From Centipeda periodontii DSM 2778 (GTDB taxonomy: Bacteria > Bacillota > Negativicutes > Selenomonadales > Selenomonadaceae), in assembly GCF_000213975.1 (NCBI RefSeq), contig NZ_GL892076.1, forward strand, positions 2,532,748-2,596,747: DNA of 64,000 bases, given 5' to 3'. The notes beneath the pieces are model-generated. The model was not told the origin of the DNA, made no database searches, and saw nothing but the letters and a program-made list of their open reading frames with translations. Made by a program: the position numbers and the translations under genes. Numbering within the stretch: position 1 is the first letter of the stretch; each line of letters begins with the position of its first letter. Positions 8,154 to 17,386 of this stretch are shown in pieces.

Positions 8154-9133
8154 CACACGACCCCCTGCCGCAAGAGATCTGTCAGATGGACAATGCCGAC
8201 GGGCACGCCCGCCGTATCGACAACAGGCAAAACGGTGACCGGACGCGGCTGATGCTTCTCCATGACGGAGAGCGCCGTTGCCGCCATTTTATCCGGCGCG
8301 ATCGTGAGCGGCGTGGCGAACATAATGCTCTCCACGTCCTTATCGAGGAAGTTATAGTCCTTCGCAAGGGCACGACGAATGATGCCGTCCGTCACGAGTC
8401 CGATAAATTTGCCGTCCGCATCCACGACGGAGACGGCGCCGAGCCCCTTGTCCGTCATAACAAAGAGGGCATCCTTTGCCGTCGTATTGTAGGCGACGAC
8501 AGGATTTTCGTCGCCCGTGTGCATCACGTTGGCGACCGTGAGCAGCAGCTTACGGCCAAGCGCGCCGCCCGGATGGAAGAGGGCATAGTCCTCCTTCTTG
8601 AAGTCGCGTGCCGCCATGAGCGCCATCGCGATCGCATCGCCCATCGCGAGTGTCGCGGTTGTCGAGCTTGTCGGTGCAAGCCCCAGCGGACATGCCTCGC
8701 GCTCGACAGCAATGTCGATGTAGAAGTCTGCACTGCGGCCGAGCTGGGATTTGCGCCGTCCGCACATGGCGATGATGCGCGCGCCGATGCGGTGGATGAT
8801 CGAGAGAATATTCACGACCTCGTTCGACTCGCCGCTGTTTGAGATGGCGATGACGATGTCGTCCGCCGTGACCATGCCGAGATCCCCGTGAAACGCCTCC
8901 GCAGGGTGCATAAAGAACGAGGGCGTCCCCGTGCTCGCAAGCGTCGCCGCGATCTTGCGCCCGACGTGACCGGATTTGCCCATGCCCGTGACAACAACAC
9001 GCGCCTTGCAGTCTAAAATGGCGCGTACCGCCGCCTCAAAGTCCGCATCGATGCGCTCTGTGAGCTGCGCGACTGCCTTTGCCTCAAGTTCCAATGTCTC
9101 GATTGCTTTTTCTCGGATTGTGCTCTGTGCCAT
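8153..9133 (-). CDS. kdsD: Arabinose-5-phosphate isomerase KdsD
   Basis: Converts ribulose-5-P to arabinose-5-P, the first committed step to Kdo. The 326 residues hold an N-terminal SIS domain (VVVTGMGKSGHVGRKIAATL, about 47-66; ISNSGES) and two CBS domains in the C-terminal third (VMHTGDENPVV... and ...GIVHLTDLLRQG). TAGGAG precedes the ATG by 6 bases. It lies 9 bases after kdsA and overlaps kdsC. GutQ-type paralogs share this layout, but the Kdo context decides for KdsD. Confidence 0.93.
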   Translation of the reverse strand: MAQSTIREKAIETLELEAKAVAQLTERIDADFEAAVRAILDCKARVVVTGMGKSGHVGRKIAATLASTGTPSFFMHPAEAFHGDLGMVTADDIVIAISNSGESNEVVNILSIIHRIGARIIAMCGRRKSQLGRSADFYIDIAVEREACPLGLAPTSSTTATLAMGDAIAMALMAARDFKKEDYALFHPGGALGRKLLLTVANVMHTGDENPVVAYNTTAKDALFVMTDKGLGAVSVVDADGKFIGLVTDGIIRRALAKDYNFLDKDVESIMFATPLTIAPDKMAATALSVMEKHQPRPVTVLPVVDTAGVPVGIVHLTDLLRQGVV

Positions 9134-9142
9134 GTAGTTCTC

Positions 9143-9970
9143 CTAGTTCAGCTTCTTGCGCACAACTTCGTAGATGGCGAGGGCATCCTTCAAGAGTTCC
9201 TCGAGTTTGTCGAGATAGACCATGTTCGCACCGTCCGAGAGCGCCTCGGGCGGATTGTCATGCACCTCGAGGAAGAGTCCGTCAACGCCCGCACCGACCG
9301 CCGCGCGCACAAGGTACTCAACGTACTCGCGCTGCCCGCCCGAGCTTGTCCCCGCACCGCCCGGCAGCTGAACGCTGTGCGTCCCGTCGAAGATCACGGG
9401 ATAGCCGAAGCCGCGCATGATGGGGAAGGCGCGCATGTCCACGACGAGGTTGTTATAACCGAAGCTCTCGCCGCGCTCCGTGAGGAGGATGCGGTCGCTG
9501 CCGCTCTCGTGAATCTTATCGACAACGTTGCGCATATCGCTCGGCGAGAGGAACTGTCCCTTCTTCACGTTCACAACGGCGCCCGTCTGCGCCGCCGCGT
9601 GCAGCAGGTCGGTCTGGCGTGAGAGAAATGCAGGGATCTGAAGGACATCCGCGACCTTTGCGACGGTGTCCGCCTGACAGGTCTCGTGGATGTCCGTCAC
9701 GACGGGCACACCGAGCTCATCGCGAATCTTGCCCAGAATCTTCACGCCCTCCTCAAGCCCCGGTCCTCGAAAGCTATGGAAGGCAGAGCGATTCGCCTTG
9801 TCAAAGGACGCCTTGAATACATAGGGAATGCCGAGACGATCCGTGATCTCCTTGATGCCGCGTCCGATCATGAGCGAGTGCTCGAATCCTTCGAGGACGC
9901 AGGGTCCCGCGAGGAGCACCAGCGGCTCGCCGCCGCCGATCTCAAAATTCGCCAGCTTCACTTTGTTCAT
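9143..9970 (-). CDS. kdsA: 3-deoxy-8-phosphooctulonate synthase KdsA
   Basis: Condenses arabinose-5-P with phosphoenolpyruvate to Kdo-8-P in the cytosol. The 275 residues begin [20 protein letters not shown] and include GPCVLEG and the [10 protein letters not shown]-equivalent [15 protein letters not shown] segment, with C-terminal [18 protein letters not shown]. Three ATGs are clustered; the AAAGGAG is 8 bases from the one at 9970 but only 2 from the one at 9976, so 9970 is chosen. Cys/His residues that separate metal-dependent from metal-independent KdsA were not resolved here. Confidence 0.93.
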   Translation of the reverse strand: MNKVKLANFEIGGGEPLVLLAGPCVLEGFEHSLMIGRGIKEITDRLGIPYVFKASFDKANRSAFHSFRGPGLEEGVKILGKIRDELGVPVVTDIHETCQADTVAKVADVLQIPAFLSRQTDLLHAAAQTGAVVNVKKGQFLSPSDMRNVVDKIHESGSDRILLTERGESFGYNNLVVDMRAFPIMRGFGYPVIFDGTHSVQLPGGAGTSSGGQREYVEYLVRAAVGAGVDGLFLEVHDNPPEALSDGANMVYLDKLEELLKDALAIYEVVRKKLN

Positions 9971-10036
9971 CTTCATGGCTCCTTTCAACAATCATGCTAT
10001 TTACACTCATTATTATAGAATTTTCACGCGAAAAGG

Positions 10037-10771
10037 TCAATGAATCCCGCGTTTTCTGTATTCCTCATTGACTGCCGCAAGATCCTCCTCCGTATCGACA
10101 CCGATAAAGACGGCATCCGTTTCGATGACGCGAATGCGGTGCCCGTTCTCGAGCGCACGCAGCTGCTCCAGGGACTCGGAGAGCTCAAGCGGTGTCTGCG
10201 CCATGCGTGCATAATCAAGTAGAAAGTCGCGGCGATAAGCATAGATGCCAATATGCTTGTATACTTTCGCTCCCGTATTTCGCGCGTACGGGATGCATGC
10301 GCGAGAGAAGTAGAGGGCATCGCCCGTGAGGTCTGTGATGACCTTGACATTGTTCGGGTTCGCCATCTCCACCTCGTCTGTGAGCAGTGTCTTTGCCGTT
10401 GCCATCGGCAGAGTCGCATCCGCAAGGAACGGCTCGACGAGCGCGTCGATCACCGCGGGATCAATGAGCGGCTCATCCCCCTGCACGTTGATGATGAGAT
10501 CGTAGTCCGTCATCTTCTCCGCAACCTCGGCAAGGCGATCCGTCCCCGTCGCGTGATCGGCGCGCGTCATGACGGCGCGCCCGCCGTATTCTTCGACAGC
10601 GGCACGGATGCGCTCGTCGTCCGTTGCAACGACGACATCCTGCACGAGCCGAGCCTTTACAGCACGCTCGTAAACGCGCACAATCATGGGTTTCCCCGCA
10701 ATCTCGCGCAGGGGCTTCCCCGGCAGACGCGTCGATGCGTAACGCGCCGGGATGATACAGAGAACTTTCAT
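10037..10771 (-). CDS. kdsB: CMP-Kdo synthetase KdsB
   Basis: Cytidylyltransferase that activates Kdo with CTP. The 244-residue protein starts MKVLCIIPARYASTRLPGKP, the nucleotide-binding signature, and has VVVATDDERI, INVQGDEPLI (metal-binding DE) and the KHIGIYAYRRDFL motif. The ATG overlaps the stop of the upstream waaA/lpxK fusion (ATGA) with GGAGGT 6 bases ahead. A 66-base gap, without promoter signals that I can recognise, separates it from kdsA. Confidence 0.95.
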   Translation of the reverse strand: MKVLCIIPARYASTRLPGKPLREIAGKPMIVRVYERAVKARLVQDVVVATDDERIRAAVEEYGGRAVMTRADHATGTDRLAEVAEKMTDYDLIINVQGDEPLIDPAVIDALVEPFLADATLPMATAKTLLTDEVEMANPNNVKVITDLTGDALYFSRACIPYARNTGAKVYKHIGIYAYRRDFLLDYARMAQTPLELSESLEQLRALENGHRIRVIETDAVFIGVDTEEDLAAVNEEYRKRGIH

Positions 10772-13287
10772 GTGATTACCTCCGGTCTCAGCTTCGCCGC
10801 GAGCTGCTGCTCAAGCGTGCGGAAGAACGCATCGCCGCCCTTCTGGAACGTCACCTCGACCGCGATGACGTATATCGGGATGCGCCACTTTGCGCGCACC
10901 ACGTCGCCCGGCACCTTTACCGCGTCCTTCTCCGTGCTCACAATCGCCTCGACGCCGAGCGTCTCCGCACGATACAGCACCTCTGCCATATCGCGCTCGT
11001 CGTAGTCGTGATGATCGGGGTAGCGCATGCTCTCCACAATCTCAACGCCGAGATCGGCAAGCGTCTGCTCGAACGATGCGGGGTTTCCGATCGCCGAGAG
11101 CGCGAGCACCTTCTTGCCCTCCATCTCCGTGACGGGAATGCCGCCCGCGCCGATGTCCTCGTACCAGTCGGAGAGGCGCACAAACTGGCGCGGCTGATGG
11201 ATGCTCTCGAGGATCAGCCCGTCCTGATTGTAGCTGCGGAACGTCTCCCAGATGTGCTGGATCGCGCCCGGTGCCGCCTGATCGACCTTCGTCATGAGAC
11301 AGACATCCGCGCGGTCGATATGCGAGAGCGGCTCGCGCAGCGTTCCGCGTGGCAGGAGGTAGCCGTTGCCAAAGACGTTCACGGCATCCACGAGCAGGAT
11401 GTCCATATCGCGCTCAAGCTGCCAATGCTGATAACCGTCGTCGAGGATGGCCACCTCGGCACCAAAATGCTCGATCGCGTAGCGTCCTGTGACGGCGCGC
11501 TTCGGACCGATCAGCACGGGTACGTCCGGCAGATGCTTTGCCAGCATAAACGCCTCATCGCCCGCCGTCTCTGCATCCATCTTGAGCGTGTGCCCGTCGG
11601 AGACAATGCCGACCTCGCCGCGCCACTTCGCGCGGTAGCCGCGGTTGAGAATCGCGACGCGGTAGCCCATCCCGTGAATCGCGCGCGCGAGATGCTGTGC
11701 CGTGGGTGTCTTTCCCGTACCGCCGACCGTGACGTTGCCGAGACTGATGACGAAACAGGGCAGCTGCTCCTTTTTCACCCAGCCCAAACGATACATGGTC
11801 AATTTGAGATTGACCAGCTGTTCATAGATCAGCGAGAATACATAGAACACGCCCATGATGAGTCTGCGCGAGACACCACGCACATCCTTGTCATGAACGA
11901 GGTCGATGAAGTACGTCTGGAAATTCGCGACCTTCTGCGTTGCGCGTACCCGATGGGAACGGATGCGCTGCTGCGCGCGCAGGGCGCGGCGTGCCTCATA
12001 GGTTGCAAGCATATCCACGAGGATCTGCGCCGACTTCGCGGACGCGCCCTTGTTCTCGTTGATGATGGCAAGTGTCTCGTGCTCAAGGCGTTCGCGCTCC
12101 GCAGCGTCCCCGAAGAGGCGCAGCGTCTCGCGCGTCAGTTCCCTCCCGTTCGTAACCGTCACAACAGCGTTGCGGTTGCGGAAGAGCGCATGGATGTCCT
12201 TGAAGTTGAACATCTGATCGCCGACGATGATCGCCTTGCCGTGCGCTGCCGGTTCGAGGATGTTGTGCCCGCCGTGCGGGATGAGGCTGCCGCCGATGTA
12301 GATCACATCGCCAAGTCCATAGACGCGGCCGAGCTCGCCCACCGTATCGAGGATGACGATATCCTCGCCGCCCTCGGCGCCCTTTTGCAGATTCTTGCGC
12401 GTATTGACGGTGAATCCCGCCTTACGGCAGAGATGTTCGACCTCCATCGTGCGCAGCACCTCGCGCGGCGCGATGATCAGCCTCACATTTGGCTCTACGG
12501 CACGCACGGCGGCAAATGCCGCAAGCACAAGCTCCTCCTCGCCGCGATGTGTCGAGCCTGCAATCATGATATGGCTCGCACCCGTGAGACCTAATTCCTG
12601 AATGAGCGTCGCCCGTTCCTCGGGGCTGACGCTCGTATATGCCTGATCGAATTTCGTATTGCCCGTGACCGTAACCAGCTCGCGCGGTGCACCGAGCCGC
12701 ATGATGTAGTCCGCATCGATGCTCGACTGCATGGCGAAGCACTTCACCGTCCCGATCATCTCGCGCAGCATGCCGAGCAGGTATTTGTACTGCTTGACAC
12801 TGCGGTCACTGATGCGGCCGTTGACCATCATGACGGGCACGTCGAGCTCCTTTGCCTTCTTGAGGAAGTTCGGCCACAGCTCTGTTTCCACGGGAAGAAA
12901 TACGCGCGGACGGATGCGTCCCACGACGCGTGAGGCGAGGAAGGGGAGATCGAGGGGGAAGTAGATGATCGCGTCCGCATCCTTGATGATGCGGTGCGCC
13001 ATCTCATAACCGCCCGTCGTGACGACCGAAACGAGGATGGGGCTGTCCGGGAACACCTTGCGGAACTCGCGGACGAGCGGGCTGGTCGCAACGATCTCGC
13101 CGACGGATGCCGCATGCACCCAGATCGCATTCTTCCCCGCCACCTTGTCGATGGTCTCCTGCGGGTAGAAACCGAAGCTCTGTTTGATGCGCTCGACAAA
13201 GCCGCGCTCGCGTGTCGCGCGCAGCATGAAGATCGGTATGATGATGGTGACGATGAGGATTGCCGCTAAATTATAGAGAAATCTCAT
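10768..13287 (-). CDS. Fused Kdo transferase (WaaA) and tetraacyldisaccharide 4'-kinase (LpxK)
   Basis: One 839-residue frame joins two lipid A enzymes. Residues about 1-430 are a GT30 Kdo transferase: membrane anchor at 5-22, WVHAASVGEIVATSPL, PVETELWPNFL and GGSLIPHGGHNILEPAAHG. A charged linker (about 430-470) leads to LpxK with membrane-associated start and P-loop GNVTVGGTGKTPTAQ (about 517-531), then DDGYQHWQLERD. LpxK phosphorylates the 4' position and WaaA adds Kdo to that product, so the fusion couples consecutive steps in reverse order of reading. The ATG at 13287 has GGGGAGA 7 bases upstream; a GTG two codons earlier overlaps the msbA stop. No frameshift or internal stop separates the parts. 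Confidence 0.92.
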   Translation of the reverse strand: MRFLYNLAAILIVTIIIPIFMLRATRERGFVERIKQSFGFYPQETIDKVAGKNAIWVHAASVGEIVATSPLVREFRKVFPDSPILVSVVTTGGYEMAHRIIKDADAIIYFPLDLPFLASRVVGRIRPRVFLPVETELWPNFLKKAKELDVPVMMVNGRISDRSVKQYKYLLGMLREMIGTVKCFAMQSSIDADYIMRLGAPRELVTVTGNTKFDQAYTSVSPEERATLIQELGLTGASHIMIAGSTHRGEEELVLAAFAAVRAVEPNVRLIIAPREVLRTMEVEHLCRKAGFTVNTRKNLQKGAEGGEDIVILDTVGELGRVYGLGDVIYIGGSLIPHGGHNILEPAAHGKAIIVGDQMFNFKDIHALFRNRNAVVTVTNGRELTRETLRLFGDAAERERLEHETLAIINENKGASAKSAQILVDMLATYEARRALRAQQRIRSHRVRATQKVANFQTYFIDLVHDKDVRGVSRRLIMGVFYVFSLIYEQLVNLKLTMYRLGWVKKEQLPCFVISLGNVTVGGTGKTPTAQHLARAIHGMGYRVAILNRGYRAKWRGEVGIVSDGHTLKMDAETAGDEAFMLAKHLPDVPVLIGPKRAVTGRYAIEHFGAEVAILDDGYQHWQLERDMDILLVDAVNVFGNGYLLPRGTLREPLSHIDRADVCLMTKVDQAAPGAIQHIWETFRSYNQDGLILESIHQPRQFVRLSDWYEDIGAGGIPVTEMEGKKVLALSAIGNPASFEQTLADLGVEIVESMRYPDHHDYDERDMAEVLYRAETLGVEAIVSTEKDAVKVPGDVVRAKWRIPIYVIAVEVTFQKGGDAFFRTLEQQLAAKLRPEVIT

Positions 13288-13289
13288 AA

Positions 13290-15014
13290 TCACTCTCCCC
13301 GAAACTGAATGTCATAGAGATGCTGATAGAGTCCGCCCTCTCTGAGCAGCTCCTCATGCGTTCCCTGTTCCACGATATGCCCGCCGTCGATCACATAGAT
13401 GCGGTCGGCGTTAAATACCGTCGAGAGGCGGTGCGCAATGACAAAGCTCGTGCGCCCGACCATGAGATCGTCGAGTGCCGCCTGCACGATCTTCTCGCTC
13501 TCCGTATCGAGCGCAGAGGTCGCCTCATCGAGGATGAGAATGCGCGGATCCTTGAGGATCGCGCGCGCAATCGCGATGCGCTGACGCTGCCCGCCCGAGA
13601 TGCTGACGCCGCGCTCACCGATCTGGGTATCATATCCATGCTCAAGCTCCATGATGAAGTTGTGTGCATTCGCCGCACGCGCCGCCTCCTCGATCTCCGC
13701 ATCCGTCGCATCGAGGCGCCCGTAACGAATGTTCTCGCGGATGGTCGTGGAGAACAGCATCGTCTCCTGCGGTACCAGTCCGATCTGACCGCGCAGGGAA
13801 GCGAGCGTCACATCGCGGACATCATGGTCATCCACCGTAATCGCGCCGCTGTCCACCTCGTAGAAGCGCGGAATAAGGTTCGCAATCGTCGATTTTCCTG
13901 CACCCGAGGGACCGACAAAGGCGATCATTTCCCCCGGTGCCGCTTCGAGTGTCACACCGTCGAGCGCAGGACGCCCCTCCTTATAGGAAAAAACCACATG
14001 GTCGAAGCGCACGCGCCCCTCCACCGGGGGAAGCGGCTTCGCATGGGGGCTGTCCGTGATGCTTTCTTCGAGGTCAACGATCGAGAATACGCGGTCGACT
14101 GCCGCCATCGCCTTTTGAAGATTGCCATAGATGCGTGAGAGGCGCTTGACGGGATTCGCGAGGTTGACGGCGTAGGTGAGGAACGCGACGAACGCACCTG
14201 CGGTAATGTCGCCGTTGACGACCTCGTAGCCGCCGAACCATACGATGAAGGTGACGGCAATCGCTGCCAGAAATTCGACGGTCGGCGTGAGCATGCTCGT
14301 CTGCTGGACGTTCTTCATCACCGCATCGAAATTACGCTGATTGCTCTGCACGAATCGATCGATCTCATAATCCTCGCGCACAAAGGACTTCACAACGCGC
14401 GTCGCCGAAAAGCTCTCCTGCAAGAGAGCCGTGATCTCTGCGAGACGCTGCTGAATGACCGAGCTCGACTGCTTGATCTTGCGCCCAAAGATCTTCATCG
14501 CCTGCCCCACCATGGGAATCACGACGAGTGTCAGGAGCGAGAGCTTCCAATCGAGGTAGAACATAAGGACAAGCGAACCGATGAGGATGCAGCCCTCCGT
14601 CACCATATCGATCAAATTATCCACGAGCGCCGACTGGATCGCCGCCACGTCGTTCGTGACATAGCTCATGATCTCGCCGGTCTGATGGCGATCGTAGTAC
14701 GCGAGCGGCATCCGCTGGAATTTGCGGAACATGACTTCGCGCACATCGATGATGACCTTCTGCCCGATGTAGGAAACGAGATAGGACTGCCCAAAGTAAA
14801 AAATCCCGCGCAGGAAAAAGATGACGACAATGCCGATGCAGATGGCGTTGAGGAGTGCCATGTTCTTGTCGGCAAGCACGTCGTCGATCATGTCCTTGAT
14901 GATCCACGGGACGTAGAGATTCGCCGCAGAGGCGAGGATGATGCACACGATCGCGAGCGCAAATTTGTTCACGTACGGGCGCATGTAGGCAAGCAGTCTC
15001 GTATAGTTCTTCAT
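13290..15014 (-). CDS. msbA: Lipid A flippase MsbA (ABC transporter)
   Basis: Homodimeric half-transporter (574 residues) that flips core-lipid A across the inner membrane. Six membrane helices occupy about 1-310, followed by the nucleotide-binding domain with Walker A GPSGAGKST, signature ISGGQRQRIAIARAIL, Walker B LILDEATSALD and H-loop AHRLST. TAGGAG lies 4-5 bases ahead of the ATG. The stop overlaps the start of the waaA/lpxK gene. Other type IV ABC exporters look alike; the surrounding lipid A genes support MsbA. Confidence 0.92.
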   Translation of the reverse strand: MKNYTRLLAYMRPYVNKFALAIVCIILASAANLYVPWIIKDMIDDVLADKNMALLNAICIGIVVIFFLRGIFYFGQSYLVSYIGQKVIIDVREVMFRKFQRMPLAYYDRHQTGEIMSYVTNDVAAIQSALVDNLIDMVTEGCILIGSLVLMFYLDWKLSLLTLVVIPMVGQAMKIFGRKIKQSSSVIQQRLAEITALLQESFSATRVVKSFVREDYEIDRFVQSNQRNFDAVMKNVQQTSMLTPTVEFLAAIAVTFIVWFGGYEVVNGDITAGAFVAFLTYAVNLANPVKRLSRIYGNLQKAMAAVDRVFSIVDLEESITDSPHAKPLPPVEGRVRFDHVVFSYKEGRPALDGVTLEAAPGEMIAFVGPSGAGKSTIANLIPRFYEVDSGAITVDDHDVRDVTLASLRGQIGLVPQETMLFSTTIRENIRYGRLDATDAEIEEAARAANAHNFIMELEHGYDTQIGERGVSISGGQRQRIAIARAILKDPRILILDEATSALDTESEKIVQAALDDLMVGRTSFVIAHRLSTVFNADRIYVIDGGHIVEQGTHEELLREGGLYQHLYDIQFRGE

Positions 15015-15068
15015 AGTTCTCCTACTGGAAGGATAAATGAAAGGAAGTTGTCAACAGACGCTCAAAGC

Positions 15069-15110
15069 GCCCCTTCCACCGCTTACGCGGTCCCCCTCCC
15101 CCGTGTCGAG
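15069..15110. repeat. GC-rich palindromic repeat, copy 3 (interrupted)
   Basis: GCCCCTTCCACCGCTTACGC and the following CCCCCTCCCCCGT match copy 2 in opposite orientation, but the expected mirror arm does not follow directly. It resumes at 15227 after about 115 bases. Confidence 0.6.
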
Positions 15111-15226
15111 CGGTCAACGTCATCCAATCACACTTCGCTATCGCTTGTGTTCTTGGGACGTTTTCCCATACGACCTGTTGCCCAATCAGCTGCGTCCTTT
15201 CGGACTTGCTTCTTGGACAGGTCAGC

Positions 15227-15306
15227 AACGGGGGAGGCTTTGCGTTACGGCATATTAGCTTCCCCCGTCGCAACGGGGGAAGTGGCGAACGAAGTGAGCC
15301 GATAGG
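15227..15306. repeat. GC-rich palindromic repeat, copy 4 and the resumed arm of copy 3
   Basis: GCAACGGGGGAGGCTTTG completes the interrupted copy 3. Then CTTCCCCCGTCGCAACGGGG plus AAGTGGCGAACGAAGTGAGC gives a second subtype whose distal box differs from the CCGC-GCGG type. Confidence 0.6.
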
Positions 15307-15346
15307 GGCACTCAGAGCGCAGCTCCTTTCCGCACACTAATCAAAT

Positions 15347-16486
15347 TCACGTTTCAGAAGTTCTCGCAAGCGCAAGAATCTTCTCCGCCACGCGGCGCGC
15401 TGCATTTGGTTCGCCGAGTTTGGCGACGGCTCGCGCAAGGCAATCCATCACGTATGCGCGATCCGCGCTGTCGGCGATGATCCGATCCATCGCCTCGGCA
15501 ATGCGCTCCGGCTGCACCTCGTCCTGAAGGAGTTCTGTTTCGAATGTCTCGCCGACAAGGATGTTCGGCAGCGAGAAACGCGGCACGTCGACAAGCAGAC
15601 GTCCGACGAAATAGGAAAGCGCGGACATGCGGTAAAGGATGACGGCAGGCAGCCCCATAATCGCCGCCTCCATGACGACCGTCCCCGACGCGGCAATTGC
15701 CGCACGTGCGATGCCCATAAGCGCATAACGCGCGTCGTGTGTGAGCGTGACCGTGACGGACGAAACGGCAAGGTGTCCCTCAATCTGCGTGACATCCACA
15801 CCGCCCGCCACAGGCAGGAAGAAGCGCCGCGCAGGATCCTCTGCCGCAAGGATCTCTGCCGCATCGAGCATCGGCGGGAGGAGGCGCTCGATCTCCTCGC
15901 GTCGGCTGCCCGGCATCAGGAGAATCGGCACATCCTCCGCACGGATGTCAAAATGTATGCGCGCCTCCTCCGGCTCCATCTCGGCATGCACCGTATCGAT
16001 GAGCGGATTGCCGACAAAGGAGATGTTTGCACCCGCCGCCTCATACGGTGGGAGTTCGTGCGGAAAGATCGCGACGATCTCATCCGCGAGCGCGGCGCAG
16101 GACTTCGCACGCCCCTTGCGCCACGCCCATGCAGAGGGCGGAATATAAGAAAAAACGGGGATCCCCCGCTCTTTCGCCCGCGCCGCGAGCCGCCAGTTGA
16201 AGTCCGGATAGTCGATGATGACGAGTACGTCCGGACGCTCCTCCTCCATGAGCTGCGTGAGATCATCGAGAAGGGCAAAGATGCGGCGCAAATTGAGCAG
16301 CACCGCCGAGATCCCCATGACGTTGTAATCTGCATAATTTTGACGGAGTACAACGCCCGCTGCCGCCATCTCCGCACCGCCGAAACCGATAAGAGAAACA
16401 GAGGCATCAAGCGCCCGCAGCTCTCGTGCGAGTGCCGCGCCGTGGAGATCGCCCGAGGTCTCCCCCGCCGAAAGCATGATTTTCAA
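15347..16486 (-). CDS. lpxB: Lipid A disaccharide synthase LpxB
   Basis: Membrane-associated GT19 enzyme (379 residues) that joins lipid X and UDP-diacyl-GlcN. It begins MKIMLSAGETSGDLHGAAL, the family signature, and has FSYIPPSAWAWRKGRAK, SFVGNPLIDTV and LLMPGSRREEIERLLP. Start is a TTG with GAGGAGGT 9 bases upstream. It follows lpxI after a short repeat remnant, and precedes msbA across a repeat-filled 332-base gap. Confidence 0.95.
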   Translation of the reverse strand: MKIMLSAGETSGDLHGAALARELRALDASVSLIGFGGAEMAAAGVVLRQNYADYNVMGISAVLLNLRRIFALLDDLTQLMEEERPDVLVIIDYPDFNWRLAARAKERGIPVFSYIPPSAWAWRKGRAKSCAALADEIVAIFPHELPPYEAAGANISFVGNPLIDTVHAEMEPEEARIHFDIRAEDVPILLMPGSRREEIERLLPPMLDAAEILAAEDPARRFFLPVAGGVDVTQIEGHLAVSSVTVTLTHDARYALMGIARAAIAASGTVVMEAAIMGLPAVILYRMSALSYFVGRLLVDVPRFSLPNILVGETFETELLQDEVQPERIAEAMDRIIADSADRAYVMDCLARAVAKLGEPNAARRVAEKILALARTSET

Positions 16487-16532
16487 GTGGGCAAGACCTC
16501 CTCAAACATGACAAATAAAATGCCGTTGCCTC

Positions 16533-16568
16533 AAAGCCTCCCCCGTCGAAACGGAGGGGCGTTCAAAA
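16533..16568. repeat. GC-rich palindromic repeat, copy 5 (short)
   Basis: AAAGCCTCCCCCGTCGAAAC then GGAGGGGCG: only the hairpin half, with a damaged right arm, in the 87-base lpxI-lpxB gap. Confidence 0.5.
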
Positions 16569-16573
16569 GTCTC

Positions 16574-17377
16574 TCACATCGCAGCAATCGTAATGCCGTT
16601 TGCCTCAGCGAGCGCGACCGCGCGCTCCTTGTCGATGAAGAGTGTCCTCTCCGCCTCAATGACGAGAGCCGATGCCTTTGCCGCGACCAGCGACTCGATC
16701 GTATCAAGTCCGACTGCGGGCACATCGAAGCGGAGATCCTGCTGCGGCTTTGCCGCCTTTGCAACAACTGCACCGCCGCCCGCAAGCTGACCGCCGCGCC
16801 GAATGCACGCATCCGTTCCCTCGATTGCCTCAAGCGCCATGACCGCGCAGTCCTTTACAACGGCGGTCTGCCCGACATCAAGCCGTCCGATCTCGCGTGC
16901 CATCCGGAGACCGTACTCCATATCCGCGCGCTCGGCGTCGGTCGGAGGACGGCTCGTCAGCACACCCGCCTCCGGCATCAGCGGCTTGATCAGCGCCGTC
17001 TGATCGAGCGGCGTCACGCCCACCTTCATCAGCGCGCCGACGAACATCATCATGATCGTATCGTCATTCTGGTTCGGCAGCTGCATCAGCATCCCGCGCA
17101 GCATCTCATCCGGCTGAATCTGCCCCGTGAAGAGCAGTTCCTTCGTGACCTTTCCGATCATCGTCACCTTACCGATTTGCTCCTGCTGGAGATAGGCAAG
17201 GATCGCAGAGATCGAACCGATGCTGATCTCACGATAGACCGATGCCGCGTCCTTGAGCTCCGGATCGCAGTCCGGCAGCAGTGCGATTGCATGTACTTCA
17301 TACCCGAGCGCACGCGCCGCACGCGCACAGGCAGCAGGCAGATGTCCGACACCCGCGAGCAGACCCAGTTTTTCCAT
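16574..17377 (-). CDS. lpxI: UDP-2,3-diacylglucosamine pyrophosphatase LpxI
   Basis: Hydrolyses UDP-2,3-diacylglucosamine to lipid X and UMP; it replaces LpxH, to which it is unrelated. The 267 residues start MEKLGLLAGVGHLPAACARA and include GRLDVGQTAVVKDCAVMALE and EGTDACIRRGG in the C-terminal DUF1009 part, plus PAVGLDTIE. GAGGG is 6 bases from the ATG used here; another ATG is one codon upstream. It lies 6-9 bases after lpxA and before lpxB, the usual place for LpxI in lipid A operons that lack lpxH. Confidence 0.92.
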   Translation of the reverse strand: MEKLGLLAGVGHLPAACARAARALGYEVHAIALLPDCDPELKDAASVYREISIGSISAILAYLQQEQIGKVTMIGKVTKELLFTGQIQPDEMLRGMLMQLPNQNDDTIMMMFVGALMKVGVTPLDQTALIKPLMPEAGVLTSRPPTDAERADMEYGLRMAREIGRLDVGQTAVVKDCAVMALEAIEGTDACIRRGGQLAGGGAVVAKAAKPQQDLRFDVPAVGLDTIESLVAAKASALVIEAERTLFIDKERAVALAEANGITIAAM

Positions 17378-17386
17378 CATTATCCC

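Larger units (their letters stand above)
15015..15346. other. 332-base gap inside the LPS operon, filled by repeats
   Basis: No convincing gene is present. A GC-rich repeat half (15069-15110), about 115 bases of unique sequence, the matching half GCAACGGGGGAGGCTTT (15227-15243), and another variant copy (15250-15306, with GTGGCGAACGAAGTGAGCCG) fill the space between lpxB and msbA. A short 83-codon minus-strand frame across it (15022-15273) consists largely of repeat sequence and was not called as a gene. Confidence 0.6.

Noticed and set aside
11008-12594. 528-codon plus-strand open frame
   Set aside because: Antisense shadow of the waaA/lpxK fusion; composition is Arg/Asp/His-rich and no motif is present.
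15022-15273. 83-codon minus-strand frame between lpxB and msbA
   Set aside because: Largely made of GC-rich repeat sequence; no binding site or protein-like composition.
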